This document shows positions 1 to 10,254 of a stretch of 64,000 bases of DNA, one piece after another. The number at the start of each line of letters is the position of its first letter. The stretch's first letter is position 1. Location of the stretch: the NCBI GenBank assembly GCA_047967505.1, contig CM106539.1. One strand, given 5' to 3'. Under the pieces are notes generated by a model. It saw only the letters and a program-made list of their open reading frames with translations. It did no database searches and was not told the DNA's origin. Source of the stretch: Dipteris shenzhenensis (lineage: Eukaryota; Polypodiophyta; Polypodiopsida; Gleicheniales). The position numbers and the translations under genes were made by a program.

Positions 1-1230
1 GAGAGGTTTTGAGACCGAGTCCTTGGCCATGAAGGAGATAGTCTCTCTTGCTAGAGCCTTCATCTCATTCATGTTCAGCTTGTTCACATCGACCTTAAGG
101 GGGTACAATCTTGTTGGAGAAATCCCCAAACCATCATCCGCTAACACCCTACAACACGCTCGCAGATTCTCAAGCGTTTTAGGAGAGGGCTGTCCTTGTC
201 TTATCTCGTTCAACATTTCCACAAAGCCTCCATCGGACTGCCTGAAAACATGCTTAAGCTCAATTTGCAAATCAAAGCATTTGTCCCAGCAGTCCGCTTT
301 AAAGGCAAAATACTTTCGGTCGTTTGGTGGATTTACGGGAGGAAGCTGGAAGAAATCTCCAGTGACAATGAGCTGTATACCTCCGAAACGACTATCAATG
401 CCTCTCACCGTCCGAGCCACATAATCCAGCTTGTCGAAGAGATCCCCATCTATCATGCTTATTTCGTCAATTATAAGGGCTTTGGTATTCCTCCAACGTT
501 TTTTCGGTTCTTTCTTCCCTAGAACCTTGCTTGCCAAATTCTCAGGGGATCCTTCTCCGAGGCTAATTCCAGCGAAGGAATGCACAGTGGTGCCACTTAA
601 TGCACAAGCTGCTAGACCAGTAGATGCTGTTACATAGACAGACTCTTCACCCAACAACTGTCTCAAAATTCTTGTTATGAAACCAAGCACATGACTCTTT
701 CCAGTGCCTGCCGAACCGGTCATGAAAACAGATTTCCCTGCAGCAACTGCTTCCAAGACTTCCATCTGCTGCATGGTAAATTTAAGAGGTCCATTGTGAT
801 GTTGGGGTAAGCTTCTCGATCGTGAATCCGATTCCCTACTGTCACTATCAAGGGGTATATACTCTTTCGCCTCTACAGATGCATCCCCCTCTGTATACGC
901 GTCCCCCTCCGACAATCCCTGGCTACTTTGAGAGGCCACCGAACATCCGTTTTCTGACTTGAATCGTTTGTCGTCGCAACCCTGAAGGTTGCCGTCCTCG
1001 ATGCCTCCGTTGAGTGCGACCTCGTGAGGGACCTCACGGAGTCCTCCTAGAGATCCAGAGTCTGCGAATGAATTCCCAAGAGGTTGCAAAGGTGCGAGCG
1101 AGTGTTCGGGGAGGGGCTGGCTACTACAAGAGGCCATAGGCCAGCCATGGGAAGCGGCATGGCGCTGTCGAAGAGCATTTTGGCGTTGCTGGGCAATTCG
1201 AGCTCGCTGCTCGCGAGTAAGAGCGCTCAT
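1..1230 (-). CDS. PIF1-family ATP-dependent DNA helicase, N-terminal 410 codons (C-terminus beyond window)
   Basis: Reading leftwards from ATG at 1230-1228, one frame stays open for 410 codons to the window edge. Residues 1-160 are low-complexity, rich in Ser, Gln and acidic residues. The superfamily 1 helicase core then begins: Walker A GSAGTGKS (172-179), a T-A-S-T-G-L-A-A segment (motif Ia region), Walker B IIDEISMID (253-261), the GDFFQLPPV motif (291-299) and a HVFRQ segment. These are PIF1/RRM3 hallmarks; the family unwinds DNA 5'-to-3', including G-quadruplexes and replication barriers, in nucleus or mitochondrion. No targeting peptide is obvious. The first 25 residues hold a basic helix, RARIAQQRQNALRQR, resembling RPA-binding helices (see findings). 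No Rep/HUH domain is seen in the part present, so a Helitron origin is not supported, though only the N-terminal half is visible. There are no introns. The start is the first ATG after non-coding AT-rich DNA. Confidence 0.88.
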   Translation of the reverse strand, partial: MSALTREQRARIAQQRQNALRQRHAASHGWPMASCSSQPLPEHSLAPLQPLGNSFADSGSLGGLREVPHEVALNGGIEDGNLQGCDDKRFKSENGCSVASQSSQGLSEGDAYTEGDASVEAKEYIPLDSDSRESDSRSRSLPQHHNGPLKFTMQQMEVLEAVAAGKSVFMTGSAGTGKSHVLGFITRILRQLLGEESVYVTASTGLAACALSGTTVHSFAGISLGEGSPENLASKVLGKKEPKKRWRNTKALIIDEISMIDGDLFDKLDYVARTVRGIDSRFGGIQLIVTGDFFQLPPVNPPNDRKYFAFKADCWDKCFDLQIELKHVFRQSDGGFVEMLNEIRQGQPSPKTLENLRACCRVLADDGLGISPTRLYPLKVDVNKLNMNEMKALARETISFMAKDSVSKPL

Positions 1231-2441
1231 GATGGCCTTTGCTCAATGACAACTGCTAACTAGTTACAATCGTGATTATGTACACTGGTGCCAAGGCTCT
1301 CTCTACAGACCTATGTCACCTTGGGCTAAGTTGGGAACACTCGCCCCTGCCCACGTGCATGCAATGCACCATGGGCACACATGGACGGTCACAGTCTGTA
1401 ATGGTTTCTCCATTCAGAGTGCTTCGATGCCACCACAGTGCCTCCTTTGACTAGATGAGAAAGGCGTGCCTGGCAAACCCCATCGCCTCGGCAAGCTATA
1501 GCATTTCTTAATAGCTAATAACCAAGCTGGATCAAAAAACCGTTGTCCGTGCTGTGCTGTGTGAACACCACATAGCGACAAAATTTGTTGTCTCCATACT
1601 AGTACCCTTTTCAAAGCAAATGCATAGAAACATAAACACACATCCATCCAATCTCTCTATACTAAGTACCTTAGTGAATACAAGAGAAAGTATGTTGCAT
1701 GCAAGCTACATTAGGACTTAGGGCCTCATGTCATGGAAGGGAAATACCTAAGAAATAGCTATTTCTGTTATGCTATGCTATGCAAATGCACCATGAGAAG
1801 GAAATAGAGGGAAATACGTGGGTAATAGGGTCGGACCATGGGAAATAGCACTCCATGCTCTAAACCTCAAGGTGCTATTTCCCTGACATTTCCTTTATAG
1901 CATGTCTCATTTTCCATGTGAAAAACATCCAAAATAGCCATCCTTATTTCCCTCCTTTTTCCCCTCCATGACATAAGCCCCTCAGACATATAAAAAGGGA
2001 AAATAGAATTTCCGTGGCAACCTTATTTACCTCACTCTTGTTTGTAAACTTAATCATATTTAATAGGCTTGCAACTCGGGCAAACCCTTATCCCAATATG
2101 CTAGATATTGGAGGAGTTGACCACTTTTGCAACCACAATGAACATTCTCTCCCTTACCCTCATCCTCTCATGACTCAACTGTAGTCCACCTCTCTCCCTT
2201 ACCCTCATCCTCTCACGACTCAATTGTAGTCCACCTCATCCCAACATGCTAGGTATAGAAGCTGCAGACTATAGTCTTCTCGAATGAACAATGATTGAAG
2301 TTCTTGCAAGCCTTTTGTTTACAAGAAACTAGACAATTTAAGTTTGTAAAATTGTCGATAAAAGCCAGATTACTCAAAATACCATTGGTAATAAGTCGTT
2401 TACCAATGGTAACATTATTCGGTTTATTGGTTATTTCTTGT
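1231..2441. other. Non-coding region upstream of the PIF1-like gene
   Basis: No reading frame here resembles a known protein. It should contain the promoter and 5' leader of the leftward helicase gene, but no clear TATA box or motif could be assigned. A 45-bp tandem duplication lies at 2146-2235, and the stretch ends at the left LTR of the next element. Confidence 0.5.
2146..2235. repeat. 45-bp tandem duplication
   Basis: Two adjacent 45-bp units, 2146-2190 and 2191-2235, each beginning TCTCTCCCTTACCCTCATCC and ending GTAGTCCACC. They differ at about two positions (ATGACTCAACT against ACGACTCAATT). Confidence 0.85.
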
Positions 2442-3372
2442 CGGAAAGGTCACCTCCCCATCTGTAAGCCCCCAAACGAGGAGAGCATGGGGAGAAAGAC
2501 CTAGGGTAGCATATGCCCAGAAAAGAGAGAAGAGAAAAAGGGTACCTGGCTGTTAGGTAGGATCTGCTGGAGCATAAGGCAAAGCAAAGCGCAACAGCAG
2601 GGACCCAAGCGCAGAGGCATTGAACTGACAATGACATCAACCTGGTGTATGAACCTATACGGAGGCTGGAGCATGGCCTACAGGGCTGGATCATATCCAG
2701 GACAGAGGTGGACACGTGGCGGGATGTGTAGGATGGATAGGCACATATGTTGAGCAGGTTTTTGACCTGTTTTGAGACCATGGATAAGGGTCGGAGAGAG
2801 GGCACCGAGGTGGCTAGGAGCAACAGCAAGTAGGGCTACAAGGGACTAGCCCTGGGGGCATATTTATAGCCCCCACAAGTCAATGGGGAGGCAGGGCACA
2901 AGTCGGCATGCATAGGAGTTGTGCCTCTACATGGAAATGAGGGCTCAAGCCCAGTTATAAAGGCCCAAGGGGGGTCGGCTCTATGGCAAACTCTCAACCA
3001 TATTAGACAGGCCAGTCGGCTACTACAAGGGGTGCTAGAGGCCTATAAAAGTAGCCCTTTGGAAGGGCATTCACTCATCCATCAGCAGCCAGCATAGTTG
3101 GGAGCAGTAGGAGCAGTAGCACACACTCCCTCAAGCCTACATCCAGGAGGTAGAGGAGATCAAGAAGAGCTGTAGATTGAGCTCACAGAGGGCTGGGACT
3201 TTGGCTGTCTTCTAGGGCAGCAAGGAGCTGAGATCTTGACAAAGAGTCTACATATGCTCGAGATGGAGCACACGGGCTCAAATCTAGAGATATCCGACAG
3301 ATAGTAGAAGTACGTGGTGGTAGGATCAAAGGACCATGCTGTAGTGGGACTTTGGATCTATCTCTCTTTTGA
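2442..3372 (+). repeat. 5' LTR of the TRIM/LARD-like element
   Basis: 931 bp, aligned along most of its length with 4261-5095. It carries about 96 bp (near 2855-2945) that the other LTR lacks; the gap edges share the short word GGGC, suggesting a slippage-type deletion in the 3' copy. The terminal TG is mutated to CG. Confidence 0.8.
3043..3050 (+). promoter_or_regulatory. TATA box in 5' LTR
   Basis: CTATAAAA in the context GAGGCCTATAAAAGTAGCCC. It is conserved in the 3' LTR at 4780-4787, consistent with the LTR transcription start lying about 30 bp downstream. Confidence 0.6.
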
Positions 3373-3926
3373 GGGAGTCAGAGACCTTTGTGAAGGTGAA
3401 GGACAACATGGAATGCTTGGAATCTTACAGGTGTGTGGCTATTGAGACTGACACGAGGGTGGACTCCATGGAGTGCCCTAAGGTTTTATGTTCAGATGGA
3501 TGTTGTAATTTAGAAGGGGGCAGTATAGGATTGCACAGGTTATTAGTATGTGCCTCAATGAGGTGCATGGTTTGCTTTCAGTGCAAGCACACAGACAATA
3601 CGACGATCTGGTACATACTTGATGTTCTTAATTTCAGCCTTTATAGCATGCAGTGGAGAGAATCTACTCTTCACATGTCTCAGGTATTGCAAGGTTGGAA
3701 GGAATGGTGGGCCTTCTTCGAAGGCAGAAGGGGAAGTGTGGGCGCTTCTTCAAATCTCGGACACAGATTGCTGGAAGGGGATGGACAAGGTGTACTGAAG
3801 CCAAAAGAGTACCTGCTTGAGAGCTCAGTGAGAGTTCATGGTCCATGTTATCTGGAGATATTCTTGGCTTTCATTTCTCAAGATGGTTCTTTTGTTGTGG
3901 ACCTTGCCAAAGGAAGGACAGTTTGA
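3369..3926 (+). other. Unrecognised 185-codon frame inside the TRIM/LARD-like element
   Basis: Open for 185 codons in the internal region and Cys/Trp-rich in places (for example GWKEWWAFFEGRR), but with no zinc knuckle, protease triad or other retroelement motif that I recognise. It overlaps the primer-binding region, so it may be a chance frame. No function is proposed. Confidence 0.2.
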
Positions 3927-4248
3927 AACCGACCCTTAGACCATGGTGCCTAGAAGACTGTAGGTTGTTCACTCATTATGAAGGGACAACTGGAAGATCA
4001 TGGCATCTGAATTGCTCGAGATCGAAGGTGGAAACGTGACTGAAGGTGGTGGTGCCAACAGGTGCTATCGTGGATGGACCTGTGTACCAGGATAGTTTGC
4101 TTATGTAGAATTGGACCTGAAGGAATGGAAACCACTGGTTAAAAAGCCAGGAACCAGAATCAACACTGGATTGTGCCAAAGGGTTTCATCATGAGAGCTA
4201 CAAGGGCAATGTCATTGACGTGTCGGTATTGGGCCGAGATGTGTCAGT

Positions 4249-4260
4249 GAGAGGGGGTAT
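4249..4260 (+). promoter_or_regulatory. Polypurine tract of the TRIM/LARD-like element
   Basis: GAGAGGGGGTAT immediately precedes the TGGAAAG start of the 3' LTR. Position and composition match a plus-strand primer. Confidence 0.65.
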
Positions 4261-5095
4261 TGGAAAGGTCACCTCCCCATCTGTAAGCCCCCCAAATGAG
4301 GAGAGCGTGGGGGAGGGAGACCTAGGGCAGCATATTCCCAGAAAAGAGAGAAGAGAAAAGGGTACCTGGCTGTTAGGTAGGATCTATAGGAGCATAAGGC
4401 AAAGTAGAACGCAACAGCAGGGACCCAAGAGCAAAGGCATTGAACTGATGATGACATCAACCAGGTGTATGGACGTGTATGGAGGCTAGAGCATGGCTTG
4501 CAGGGCTGGATCAGATCCAGGACAGAGGTGGACACATGGCGAGATGTGCAGGATGGATAGGTGCATATGTGGAGCTGGTTTTCGGCCTGTTTTGAGATCT
4601 TAGATTAGGGCTAGAGAGAGGGCACCCAGGTGGCCATGAGCAACATCAAATAGGGCTACAAGGGACTGGCCTTGGGGGCTCAAGCCCTACTTATAAAGGC
4701 CCCAGGGGGGTCGGTTCTATGGCAGACTGGTCGGCCATATTGGTTAGGCGAGTCGGCTACTACAAGGGGGCCTAGAGGCCTATAAAAGTAGCCCTTTGGA
4801 AGGGCATCCAGTAGCTAGCACACTTGGGAGCAGCAGGAGCAGCAACACACACTCCCTCAGGCCTACATCCAGGAGGTAGAGGAGATCAAGAAGAGCTGCA
4901 GACGGAGCTCACAAAGGGCTAGAAATTTGGCTATCTTCTAGGGCAGCAAGGAGCTGAGATCTTGACAAAGAGTCTACATATGCTCGAGGTGGAGCATGTG
5001 GGCTCAAGTCTAGAGATATTCGACAGATAGTAGTACGTGGTGGTAAGGTCAAAGGACCACGCTCTGGTGGGACTTTGGTTCTATCTCTCTTTCCA
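4261..5095 (+). repeat. 3' LTR of the TRIM/LARD-like element
   Basis: 835 bp with intact TGGAAAG and CTTTCCA ends. The TATA box is at 4780-4787. It is a diverged, shortened copy of 2442-3372. Confidence 0.82.
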
Positions 5096-7479
5096 TAGCT
5101 TTGGACTGAAAAATATTCTTTTGGTATCTTTTATATTTGGTTGGCTCATTGTTTATTGATGAGTCTGCACATCTATTTGATGCACATAAGTTTAAGAAGT
5201 TTGTGATTCCGCTCCCCACACACACTATGTGAGCTCTTGGGCTATTCTATCAGTCTTTTGCTATGTGTATCCTCTATTGGTCTATTTCTAACATTTCTTT
5301 CTAGTTACCAATGTCATGATGTTATTCTCATGTATTTGGGATCCAAAATGACATCCATAAATGGTGCATCAACACAAATGTGAAAACTTAATGAAATTCT
5401 TGCCTATGTCTCTAAAAAACCTTATGTCAAAAATTATCATAATCACATCCTTCATGGTCATCCATGCTTCCATAAATTATTACACATCCTTGGAACATAC
5501 TACTACTCACCTCGCATGAGAGAATATGTATCATAGTGTGTCTATCCTTGATCAAGCCAACCTTTTGAATCCCCCTCTGTCACATCACATAAAGTAAGTT
5601 AGAATCCATTGTCCTTTCTAGCTTGTAAAATAGGAAATTGTAGGCCCATTCAGTTATTGTTTTTATTGAATATGTCACACCACTACTGTGTTGGTTGCAC
5701 CAGTATTGGATCATTTTACTTCCACTGTATCCAAGTTTCTCCTATAAAAAATAGTAGGCCAACACGCTTGCTCCAAAGGAATATTGTTGGATAAAAGGAA
5801 CGAACTTCAATAAGTAATCCAAATTCTGTGAGGGGTGAAATTGATCAATAAAGTAGGAAATGAAAACCCGAAACTCAAAATCAACATAATGCTCATCAAT
5901 GGAAGCAACCATGATGCCATCATGAATCTGAATTCCTAATAGGCCTTTGGTGCAATTCAGACCGTCGTTCGATGAGTTCTTCTAGCAAAGCATCTCATAG
6001 CAGGCGTAGAGAAGCACTATTAGAAAGACCTACTTCCCAATTGGGAGTTATGTGGCAAGGTCCATTTGACACATAGTTTACAATGTTTTGCACCTCACCC
6101 CACCCCCCTTGTTGACAATTCCAAAGACGGGGGGATGGGGGGCATAATCGCCCGTCTCAAGAGAAAGCCTAGCAGTTTCCCTATTTTCGGCATGAAACCG
6201 AGAAAAATGGGAAATTATTGCCCCATAAATGATCTTGTCCCTCAGTGCTAGTGTTATAGAAGAAAGAAGGATTAGAAAGACTATTCCAACTCCATTGGCA
6301 ACCAAAATGATATCTCCCATGTAGGCTACATTGTTGCAGCCCTCTATCTTCCATCTTTACGTCACCAACCTAGTAACACTGTTCGAAGCATTGCTAACAT
6401 AGCATTACAATATTATGATTGGCCTCAAGATTTTGCCCTTCCATGCTAATGGATGAAATGCTCTACAAAATCCGTGCCAGATCTCATAATATCCAATGTA
6501 ATTGGAGAGAAACTTTTATGGGGACCTCTTGCTATATGCTAGTTTAAGGCTAGGTTCTACCAGCTGCCGCGGTAGCAAAAGGACTTTGACAGAGGAGAGT
6601 TGTCTAGGTACTAGAAGTGCAACAACAAAATCAATAGGCAAAAATAGTACTTTGAGAATGTTACAAAAGAGTATGAGCGACTTTCAAGTAGGAGGCAAGT
6701 ACAAACACACTTGAAAACATAGAAGCCTCATTCATACATACTATGCACAATGTGGTTATTACTGGGCTGAATTAATGCTAATGCAAATCAAAATGAAGCT
6801 CCACAATCGCAAGTGGGTACAACATCCCCCCCGCATTGTGCTCATGAGATTTCTAGTCAAGGTACAGCTAAAGCATTTGTTGAGGCTTTTCAAGCAGCAC
6901 AAAGGAGAGCAAAAAATGGTGGGGGTGAAAAACTTGAGACTATTGGGTCAGAATGGAAGTTTGCAATCAACTTGAAGCACTATCTTTAATGGAAATAAAA
7001 ATTTTATCATGACAATAAATTTTGAGCTGCCCCTCATATATGGAGCCACTTTCTTGGTTTCATGAATAAATCTTTCACTTTGACATGCTCTAGGGGTAGT
7101 CGTAGCTACTTGACAACTTAGGTAAATGGAAAATGGTGAAAAAGAACAATCTGGGAAGTTATAAGATAGTTCCAATGACTGACCTCTCATCATTCTAGCA
7201 CAATCTCCAATTATACAACCTCACACAAAATAGTGAGACTACCCAAGCCCATTTCAGTAATGTTGGTGCAAGCACCCCTCAATTGGGGAATCAAGAAACA
7301 CCCATATCTACACTGCATAGAACTTGAGTTATTGCTACTGGGAGTGGAAGTTAGAGCATGAGGTAACCATCAAATTGTAAAGAGCATTCATATCCAATTC
7401 CTAAGATCACTCAATACATCCTTATTGATCAATTTTGCATTAACCATCAAATTATAAAGAATCATTCAAATCCAAGACT
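5096..7479. other. Degenerate intergenic DNA, no recognised gene
   Basis: AT-rich with only short chance frames. A palindromic 'ATAATCGCCCGTCTCAAG ... GGGCGATTAT'-type reading exists only through opposite-strand overlap and is not a gene. The segment around 6780-6990 reads like a low-complexity spacer sometimes found before hAT transposase cores, but this cannot be shown. Confidence 0.4.
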
Positions 7480-8790
7480 TGGAGATTGCTCAATACATTC
7501 TTGGCCAATCGATTTTGCATTCTAGTTATCCATTGATTATGGTGGACAACATAGACAGGTAAGATTCATGGAATTGCACCATGCGACACGGAACTTGTAC
7601 TAAAAGATTGGTACGTGAATGTGTTGTGATTCAAGGGGATTGTACGTGATGCTCATGAAATTTTTAAGTTTGTACGATCGCATCAATGGCTCATGACAAA
7701 TCAGTTCAAGGGTCGACGGGTCTAGGATGTTACAATTGCCTATAGTAACAAGGTTTTGCATGCACTTTCACACACTACAATCATTGATTAAAAAATAAGC
7801 CTTTTTGATTGAGGACATTCTATTGTGATGTATTTCAAAGATGGGCGTCTCTTATTGGGAACATAGTGATTAGACAAGTGCAATGATATGAAAGCAAAGA
7901 TAATGTTGTCAATATGATGGAAGTCTTTTGAGGATGCCATGAGGATAATGATGCCTATCATGATTGTGCTGAGAGCTCTAGACTCAAAGGCCCCAACCAT
8001 TGGAAAAGCTTGGATACACTCTTGGAGCATACGCACTCACTCATTGCTAGAAATCCATCAATGCAACCAGATGAGCAAAATGCCAAAAGGCCCTCAATCC
8101 AGAAAACATAGGGAGTTGTGGAATTTGTTTAGAAAGGAATGGGAGAAAGCTCATAGTCCATTGCATAGTGTCAAGTTCCTTCTTGATCCGGTGGAGAACC
8201 ATAAATTTGAAGAGGTTATTAGAGTCATGAATGACTTCGACGATAAGGTGGTTCGATCCACAAGATGCTACATTTGCTAAGTGTTGATGACTAAGCTAGC
8301 CAAGTACCAATGCAAAGATGGTTTATTTTTGCATCTATCAATGTACAAGCACTAGCCAAAATTTCCTCCTTGATCCAAAGTGGTGAACCATAAATTTGAA
8401 GAGGTTCTTAGAGTCATGCATGACTTCCATAAGGTGGCTCGAAACTATTATCCATATGATGCTACATTTGATAAGTGTTGTATGAGTCAACCAAGTACCA
8501 ATGCAAAGAGAATTTATTTGCATCTAAGTGTATAAGCAATAGCCAAAAGTACACCTATTTCAAAATGGTGGATGATGAATGGTGCTATTTGTGAAGTTCT
8601 ACTTCCGCTCACTACTATGAGGATTTTTAGCACAATCATGCTCCAACTTGGGCATTCAAAGGAGTTGGAGCCACTGCAAGTATGTCGAGGAACAAACCCC
8701 TAGAAGCTCAACCCAAGAGGCTTGTATATATTTATTATATTCATAAATCTTAACTGCCTTAGGAGATGTGAGATGACGAGCAAGATCCAA
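7480..8790 (+). pseudogene. Decayed hAT-superfamily (DUF659-type) transposase
   Basis: No single frame is intact, but pieces on the + strand follow the order of plant DUF659/hAT transposases. About 7570-7720 reads as a degraded catalytic-core segment (APCDTELVLKDW, then VRDAHEIFKFVRSHQWLM). At 7939-8270 is the frame PIMIVLRALDSKAPTIGKAW followed by FRKEWEKAHSPLHSVKFLLDP, the stretch after the core where hAT proteins read 'P..VLR..D...P.MG..Y' and 'W....H.PLH.A...L.P'. At 8570-8600 is the WWM motif, and near 8690-8755 the C-terminal dimerisation signature survives as RLVYIYYIHKS. Stops, frameshifts and an internal tandem duplication (8176-8548) make it inactive. Terminal inverted repeats were not located. 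Family knowledge supplies the alignment; the motifs are seen directly. Confidence 0.68.
8176..8548 (+). repeat. About 186-bp tandem duplication within the hAT remnant
   Basis: Copies at 8176-8361 and 8363-8548 both contain AACCATAAATTTGAAGAGGT, GCTACATTTG and ACCAAGTACCAATGCAAAGA in order, with scattered substitutions and small indels. The duplicated unit encodes the segment after the PLH motif. Confidence 0.85.
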
Positions 8791-10254
8791 ATTGGACATA
8801 TGATATTCCACCTCTTGCAAAGAGGTTCCTCCCATCATCAAAATTGCCAAAACAATCTAAACAAATGAGGGGGAGAAAGAGGCAAAAGATCACACCAGCA
8901 ATGAGGTAGGAAGAGGAAGATAAGGAGGACCTTATTACCCTACTAATCCATATTGATGATGAGCTAGATTATGATGACTCTAATGGTCAGAGTCTTGACA
9001 ATATTTGAAAGTCAAGTAAATTTTTGGAGTCTTTGGACAAACGAGATTATTGTTTTAAAAGTTGAATTTAATTTTTCCCATTTTTGGCTTGTCCTTTTTT
9101 AAAGTTGATACTTCAAATTTTACTTTTAAGAAAATACTTTTTTGTTGAATTCAACAGTTAAAGAGATAAATGTTTTAATGTAGCATGCTGTACAATATGA
9201 AATCAATCATACAATCCTTCTTTGAAGTTGTACACACTATCGCAAGAGCCAACCTTGTGACTTGCAAAGAGTAGTCTAATACTCAAATAGAACAAACCAA
9301 ATGTTGATGTTTTCTAGCCACAAGGTTTTGTTCTAGTGGTGATATGCACTATATCAATGTTAGAGTTATGAAAGTGGTTTGGGGTTGATCCAATCACTAG
9401 CAACCAAAAGGACTACAAGGGTTGCATGGAGAAAAAGAAACATTGGGACCCATTCTGGATCATGGCCATGACCCAAGCCATAGAATCACTCCAAACTGAC
9501 ATTGGCCAAGCAGTCCCAAAAGAACTTAGTGTGGTGAAATAGAACATTTGAGATGGGACTAAGCATCTTGAGGGGGGAAGGACCCTTAATGTTCTTTTTA
9601 GGCAAACACAATCCACACTATTGTGCATATCCTCAACCATCCCACAACAAAGATAGCTAATGTAAGGATGCCTTTGGAGGCATATTCTAGCCTAAAAAGA
9701 CACCTTCATAGACATATCTAAGGTCAAGTCTCATGTTCATACTAACACCTAGACCAAGCTTGGACCATGAAGACAGAAGTGCATCTTCATTATCTATGGT
9801 GAGGCATTGAATCTTACCCAAAAGATGATGATTAGCTGGGAGTAGCCTTCCAAGAGATCAACTCCTCAAAGAGCAAATATCCCTAGGATCACACATTTGT
9901 ATGGATACAAGGCTGGGCTTGGAAGAAGACCTAGATCTAGGATCACATTACAAAGAGTCAAATCCAAATCAAGAGCCAAAAAATAAAGAATCTATGCAAA
10001 AGTAGTAGAGAAGACCTCTATGGCCTATAAAGACACCAAAAGACTACAAGATCCTAGAGAATAATTCAAAGGGGGATAAGAGGTCTAGGAGCCTTTACAT
10101 TTAAACCACAAAAGTCTAAACCCCATACAAAATAACAAAATGTATCTTAAAATTATGTGCCCTTACTCATGAGGTTGGGGTGGGTGGGGTGAGGAGAGGG
10201 GATCCAAGGGTGGGTGGGAGGGGGGATTTGGGAATTGGTTTGTGCCCCTCAGCT
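8791..10254. other. Intergenic DNA, no recognised gene
   Basis: Polar, Lys-rich readings on the + strand (for example 9420-9640) resemble no family I know and are broken by stops. A G-rich stretch (GGTGGGTGGGAGGGGGG) lies at about 10170-10230 just before the LINE. Confidence 0.4.

Larger units (their letters stand above)
2442..5095 (+). mobile_element. Non-autonomous LTR retrotransposon (TRIM/LARD-like)
   Basis: Two long direct repeats (2442-3372 and 4261-5095) enclose an internal region of about 890 bp. The right repeat begins TGGAAAG and ends CTTTCCA, a perfect 7-bp inverted pair as expected of LTR ends; the left repeat has the mutated ends CGGAAAG and CTTTTGA. A purine run GAGAGGGGGT sits just before the right repeat (polypurine tract), and GGGAGTCAGAGACC just inside the left repeat resembles a degenerate initiator-Met tRNA primer site. 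Each LTR has TATAAAA. No gag, protease, integrase or reverse transcriptase is recognisable inside, so the element would need enzymes in trans. Flanking 5-mers (CTTGT left, TAGCT right) do not match, and the LTRs have diverged, so it is old. Orientation follows from tract position and TATA direction. Confidence 0.8.

Noticed and set aside
1-1230. PIF1-like gene as part of a Helitron
   Set aside because: The N-terminal half is complete, begins with its own start and has no Rep domain, although the unseen right-hand neighbours of its C-terminus could change this.
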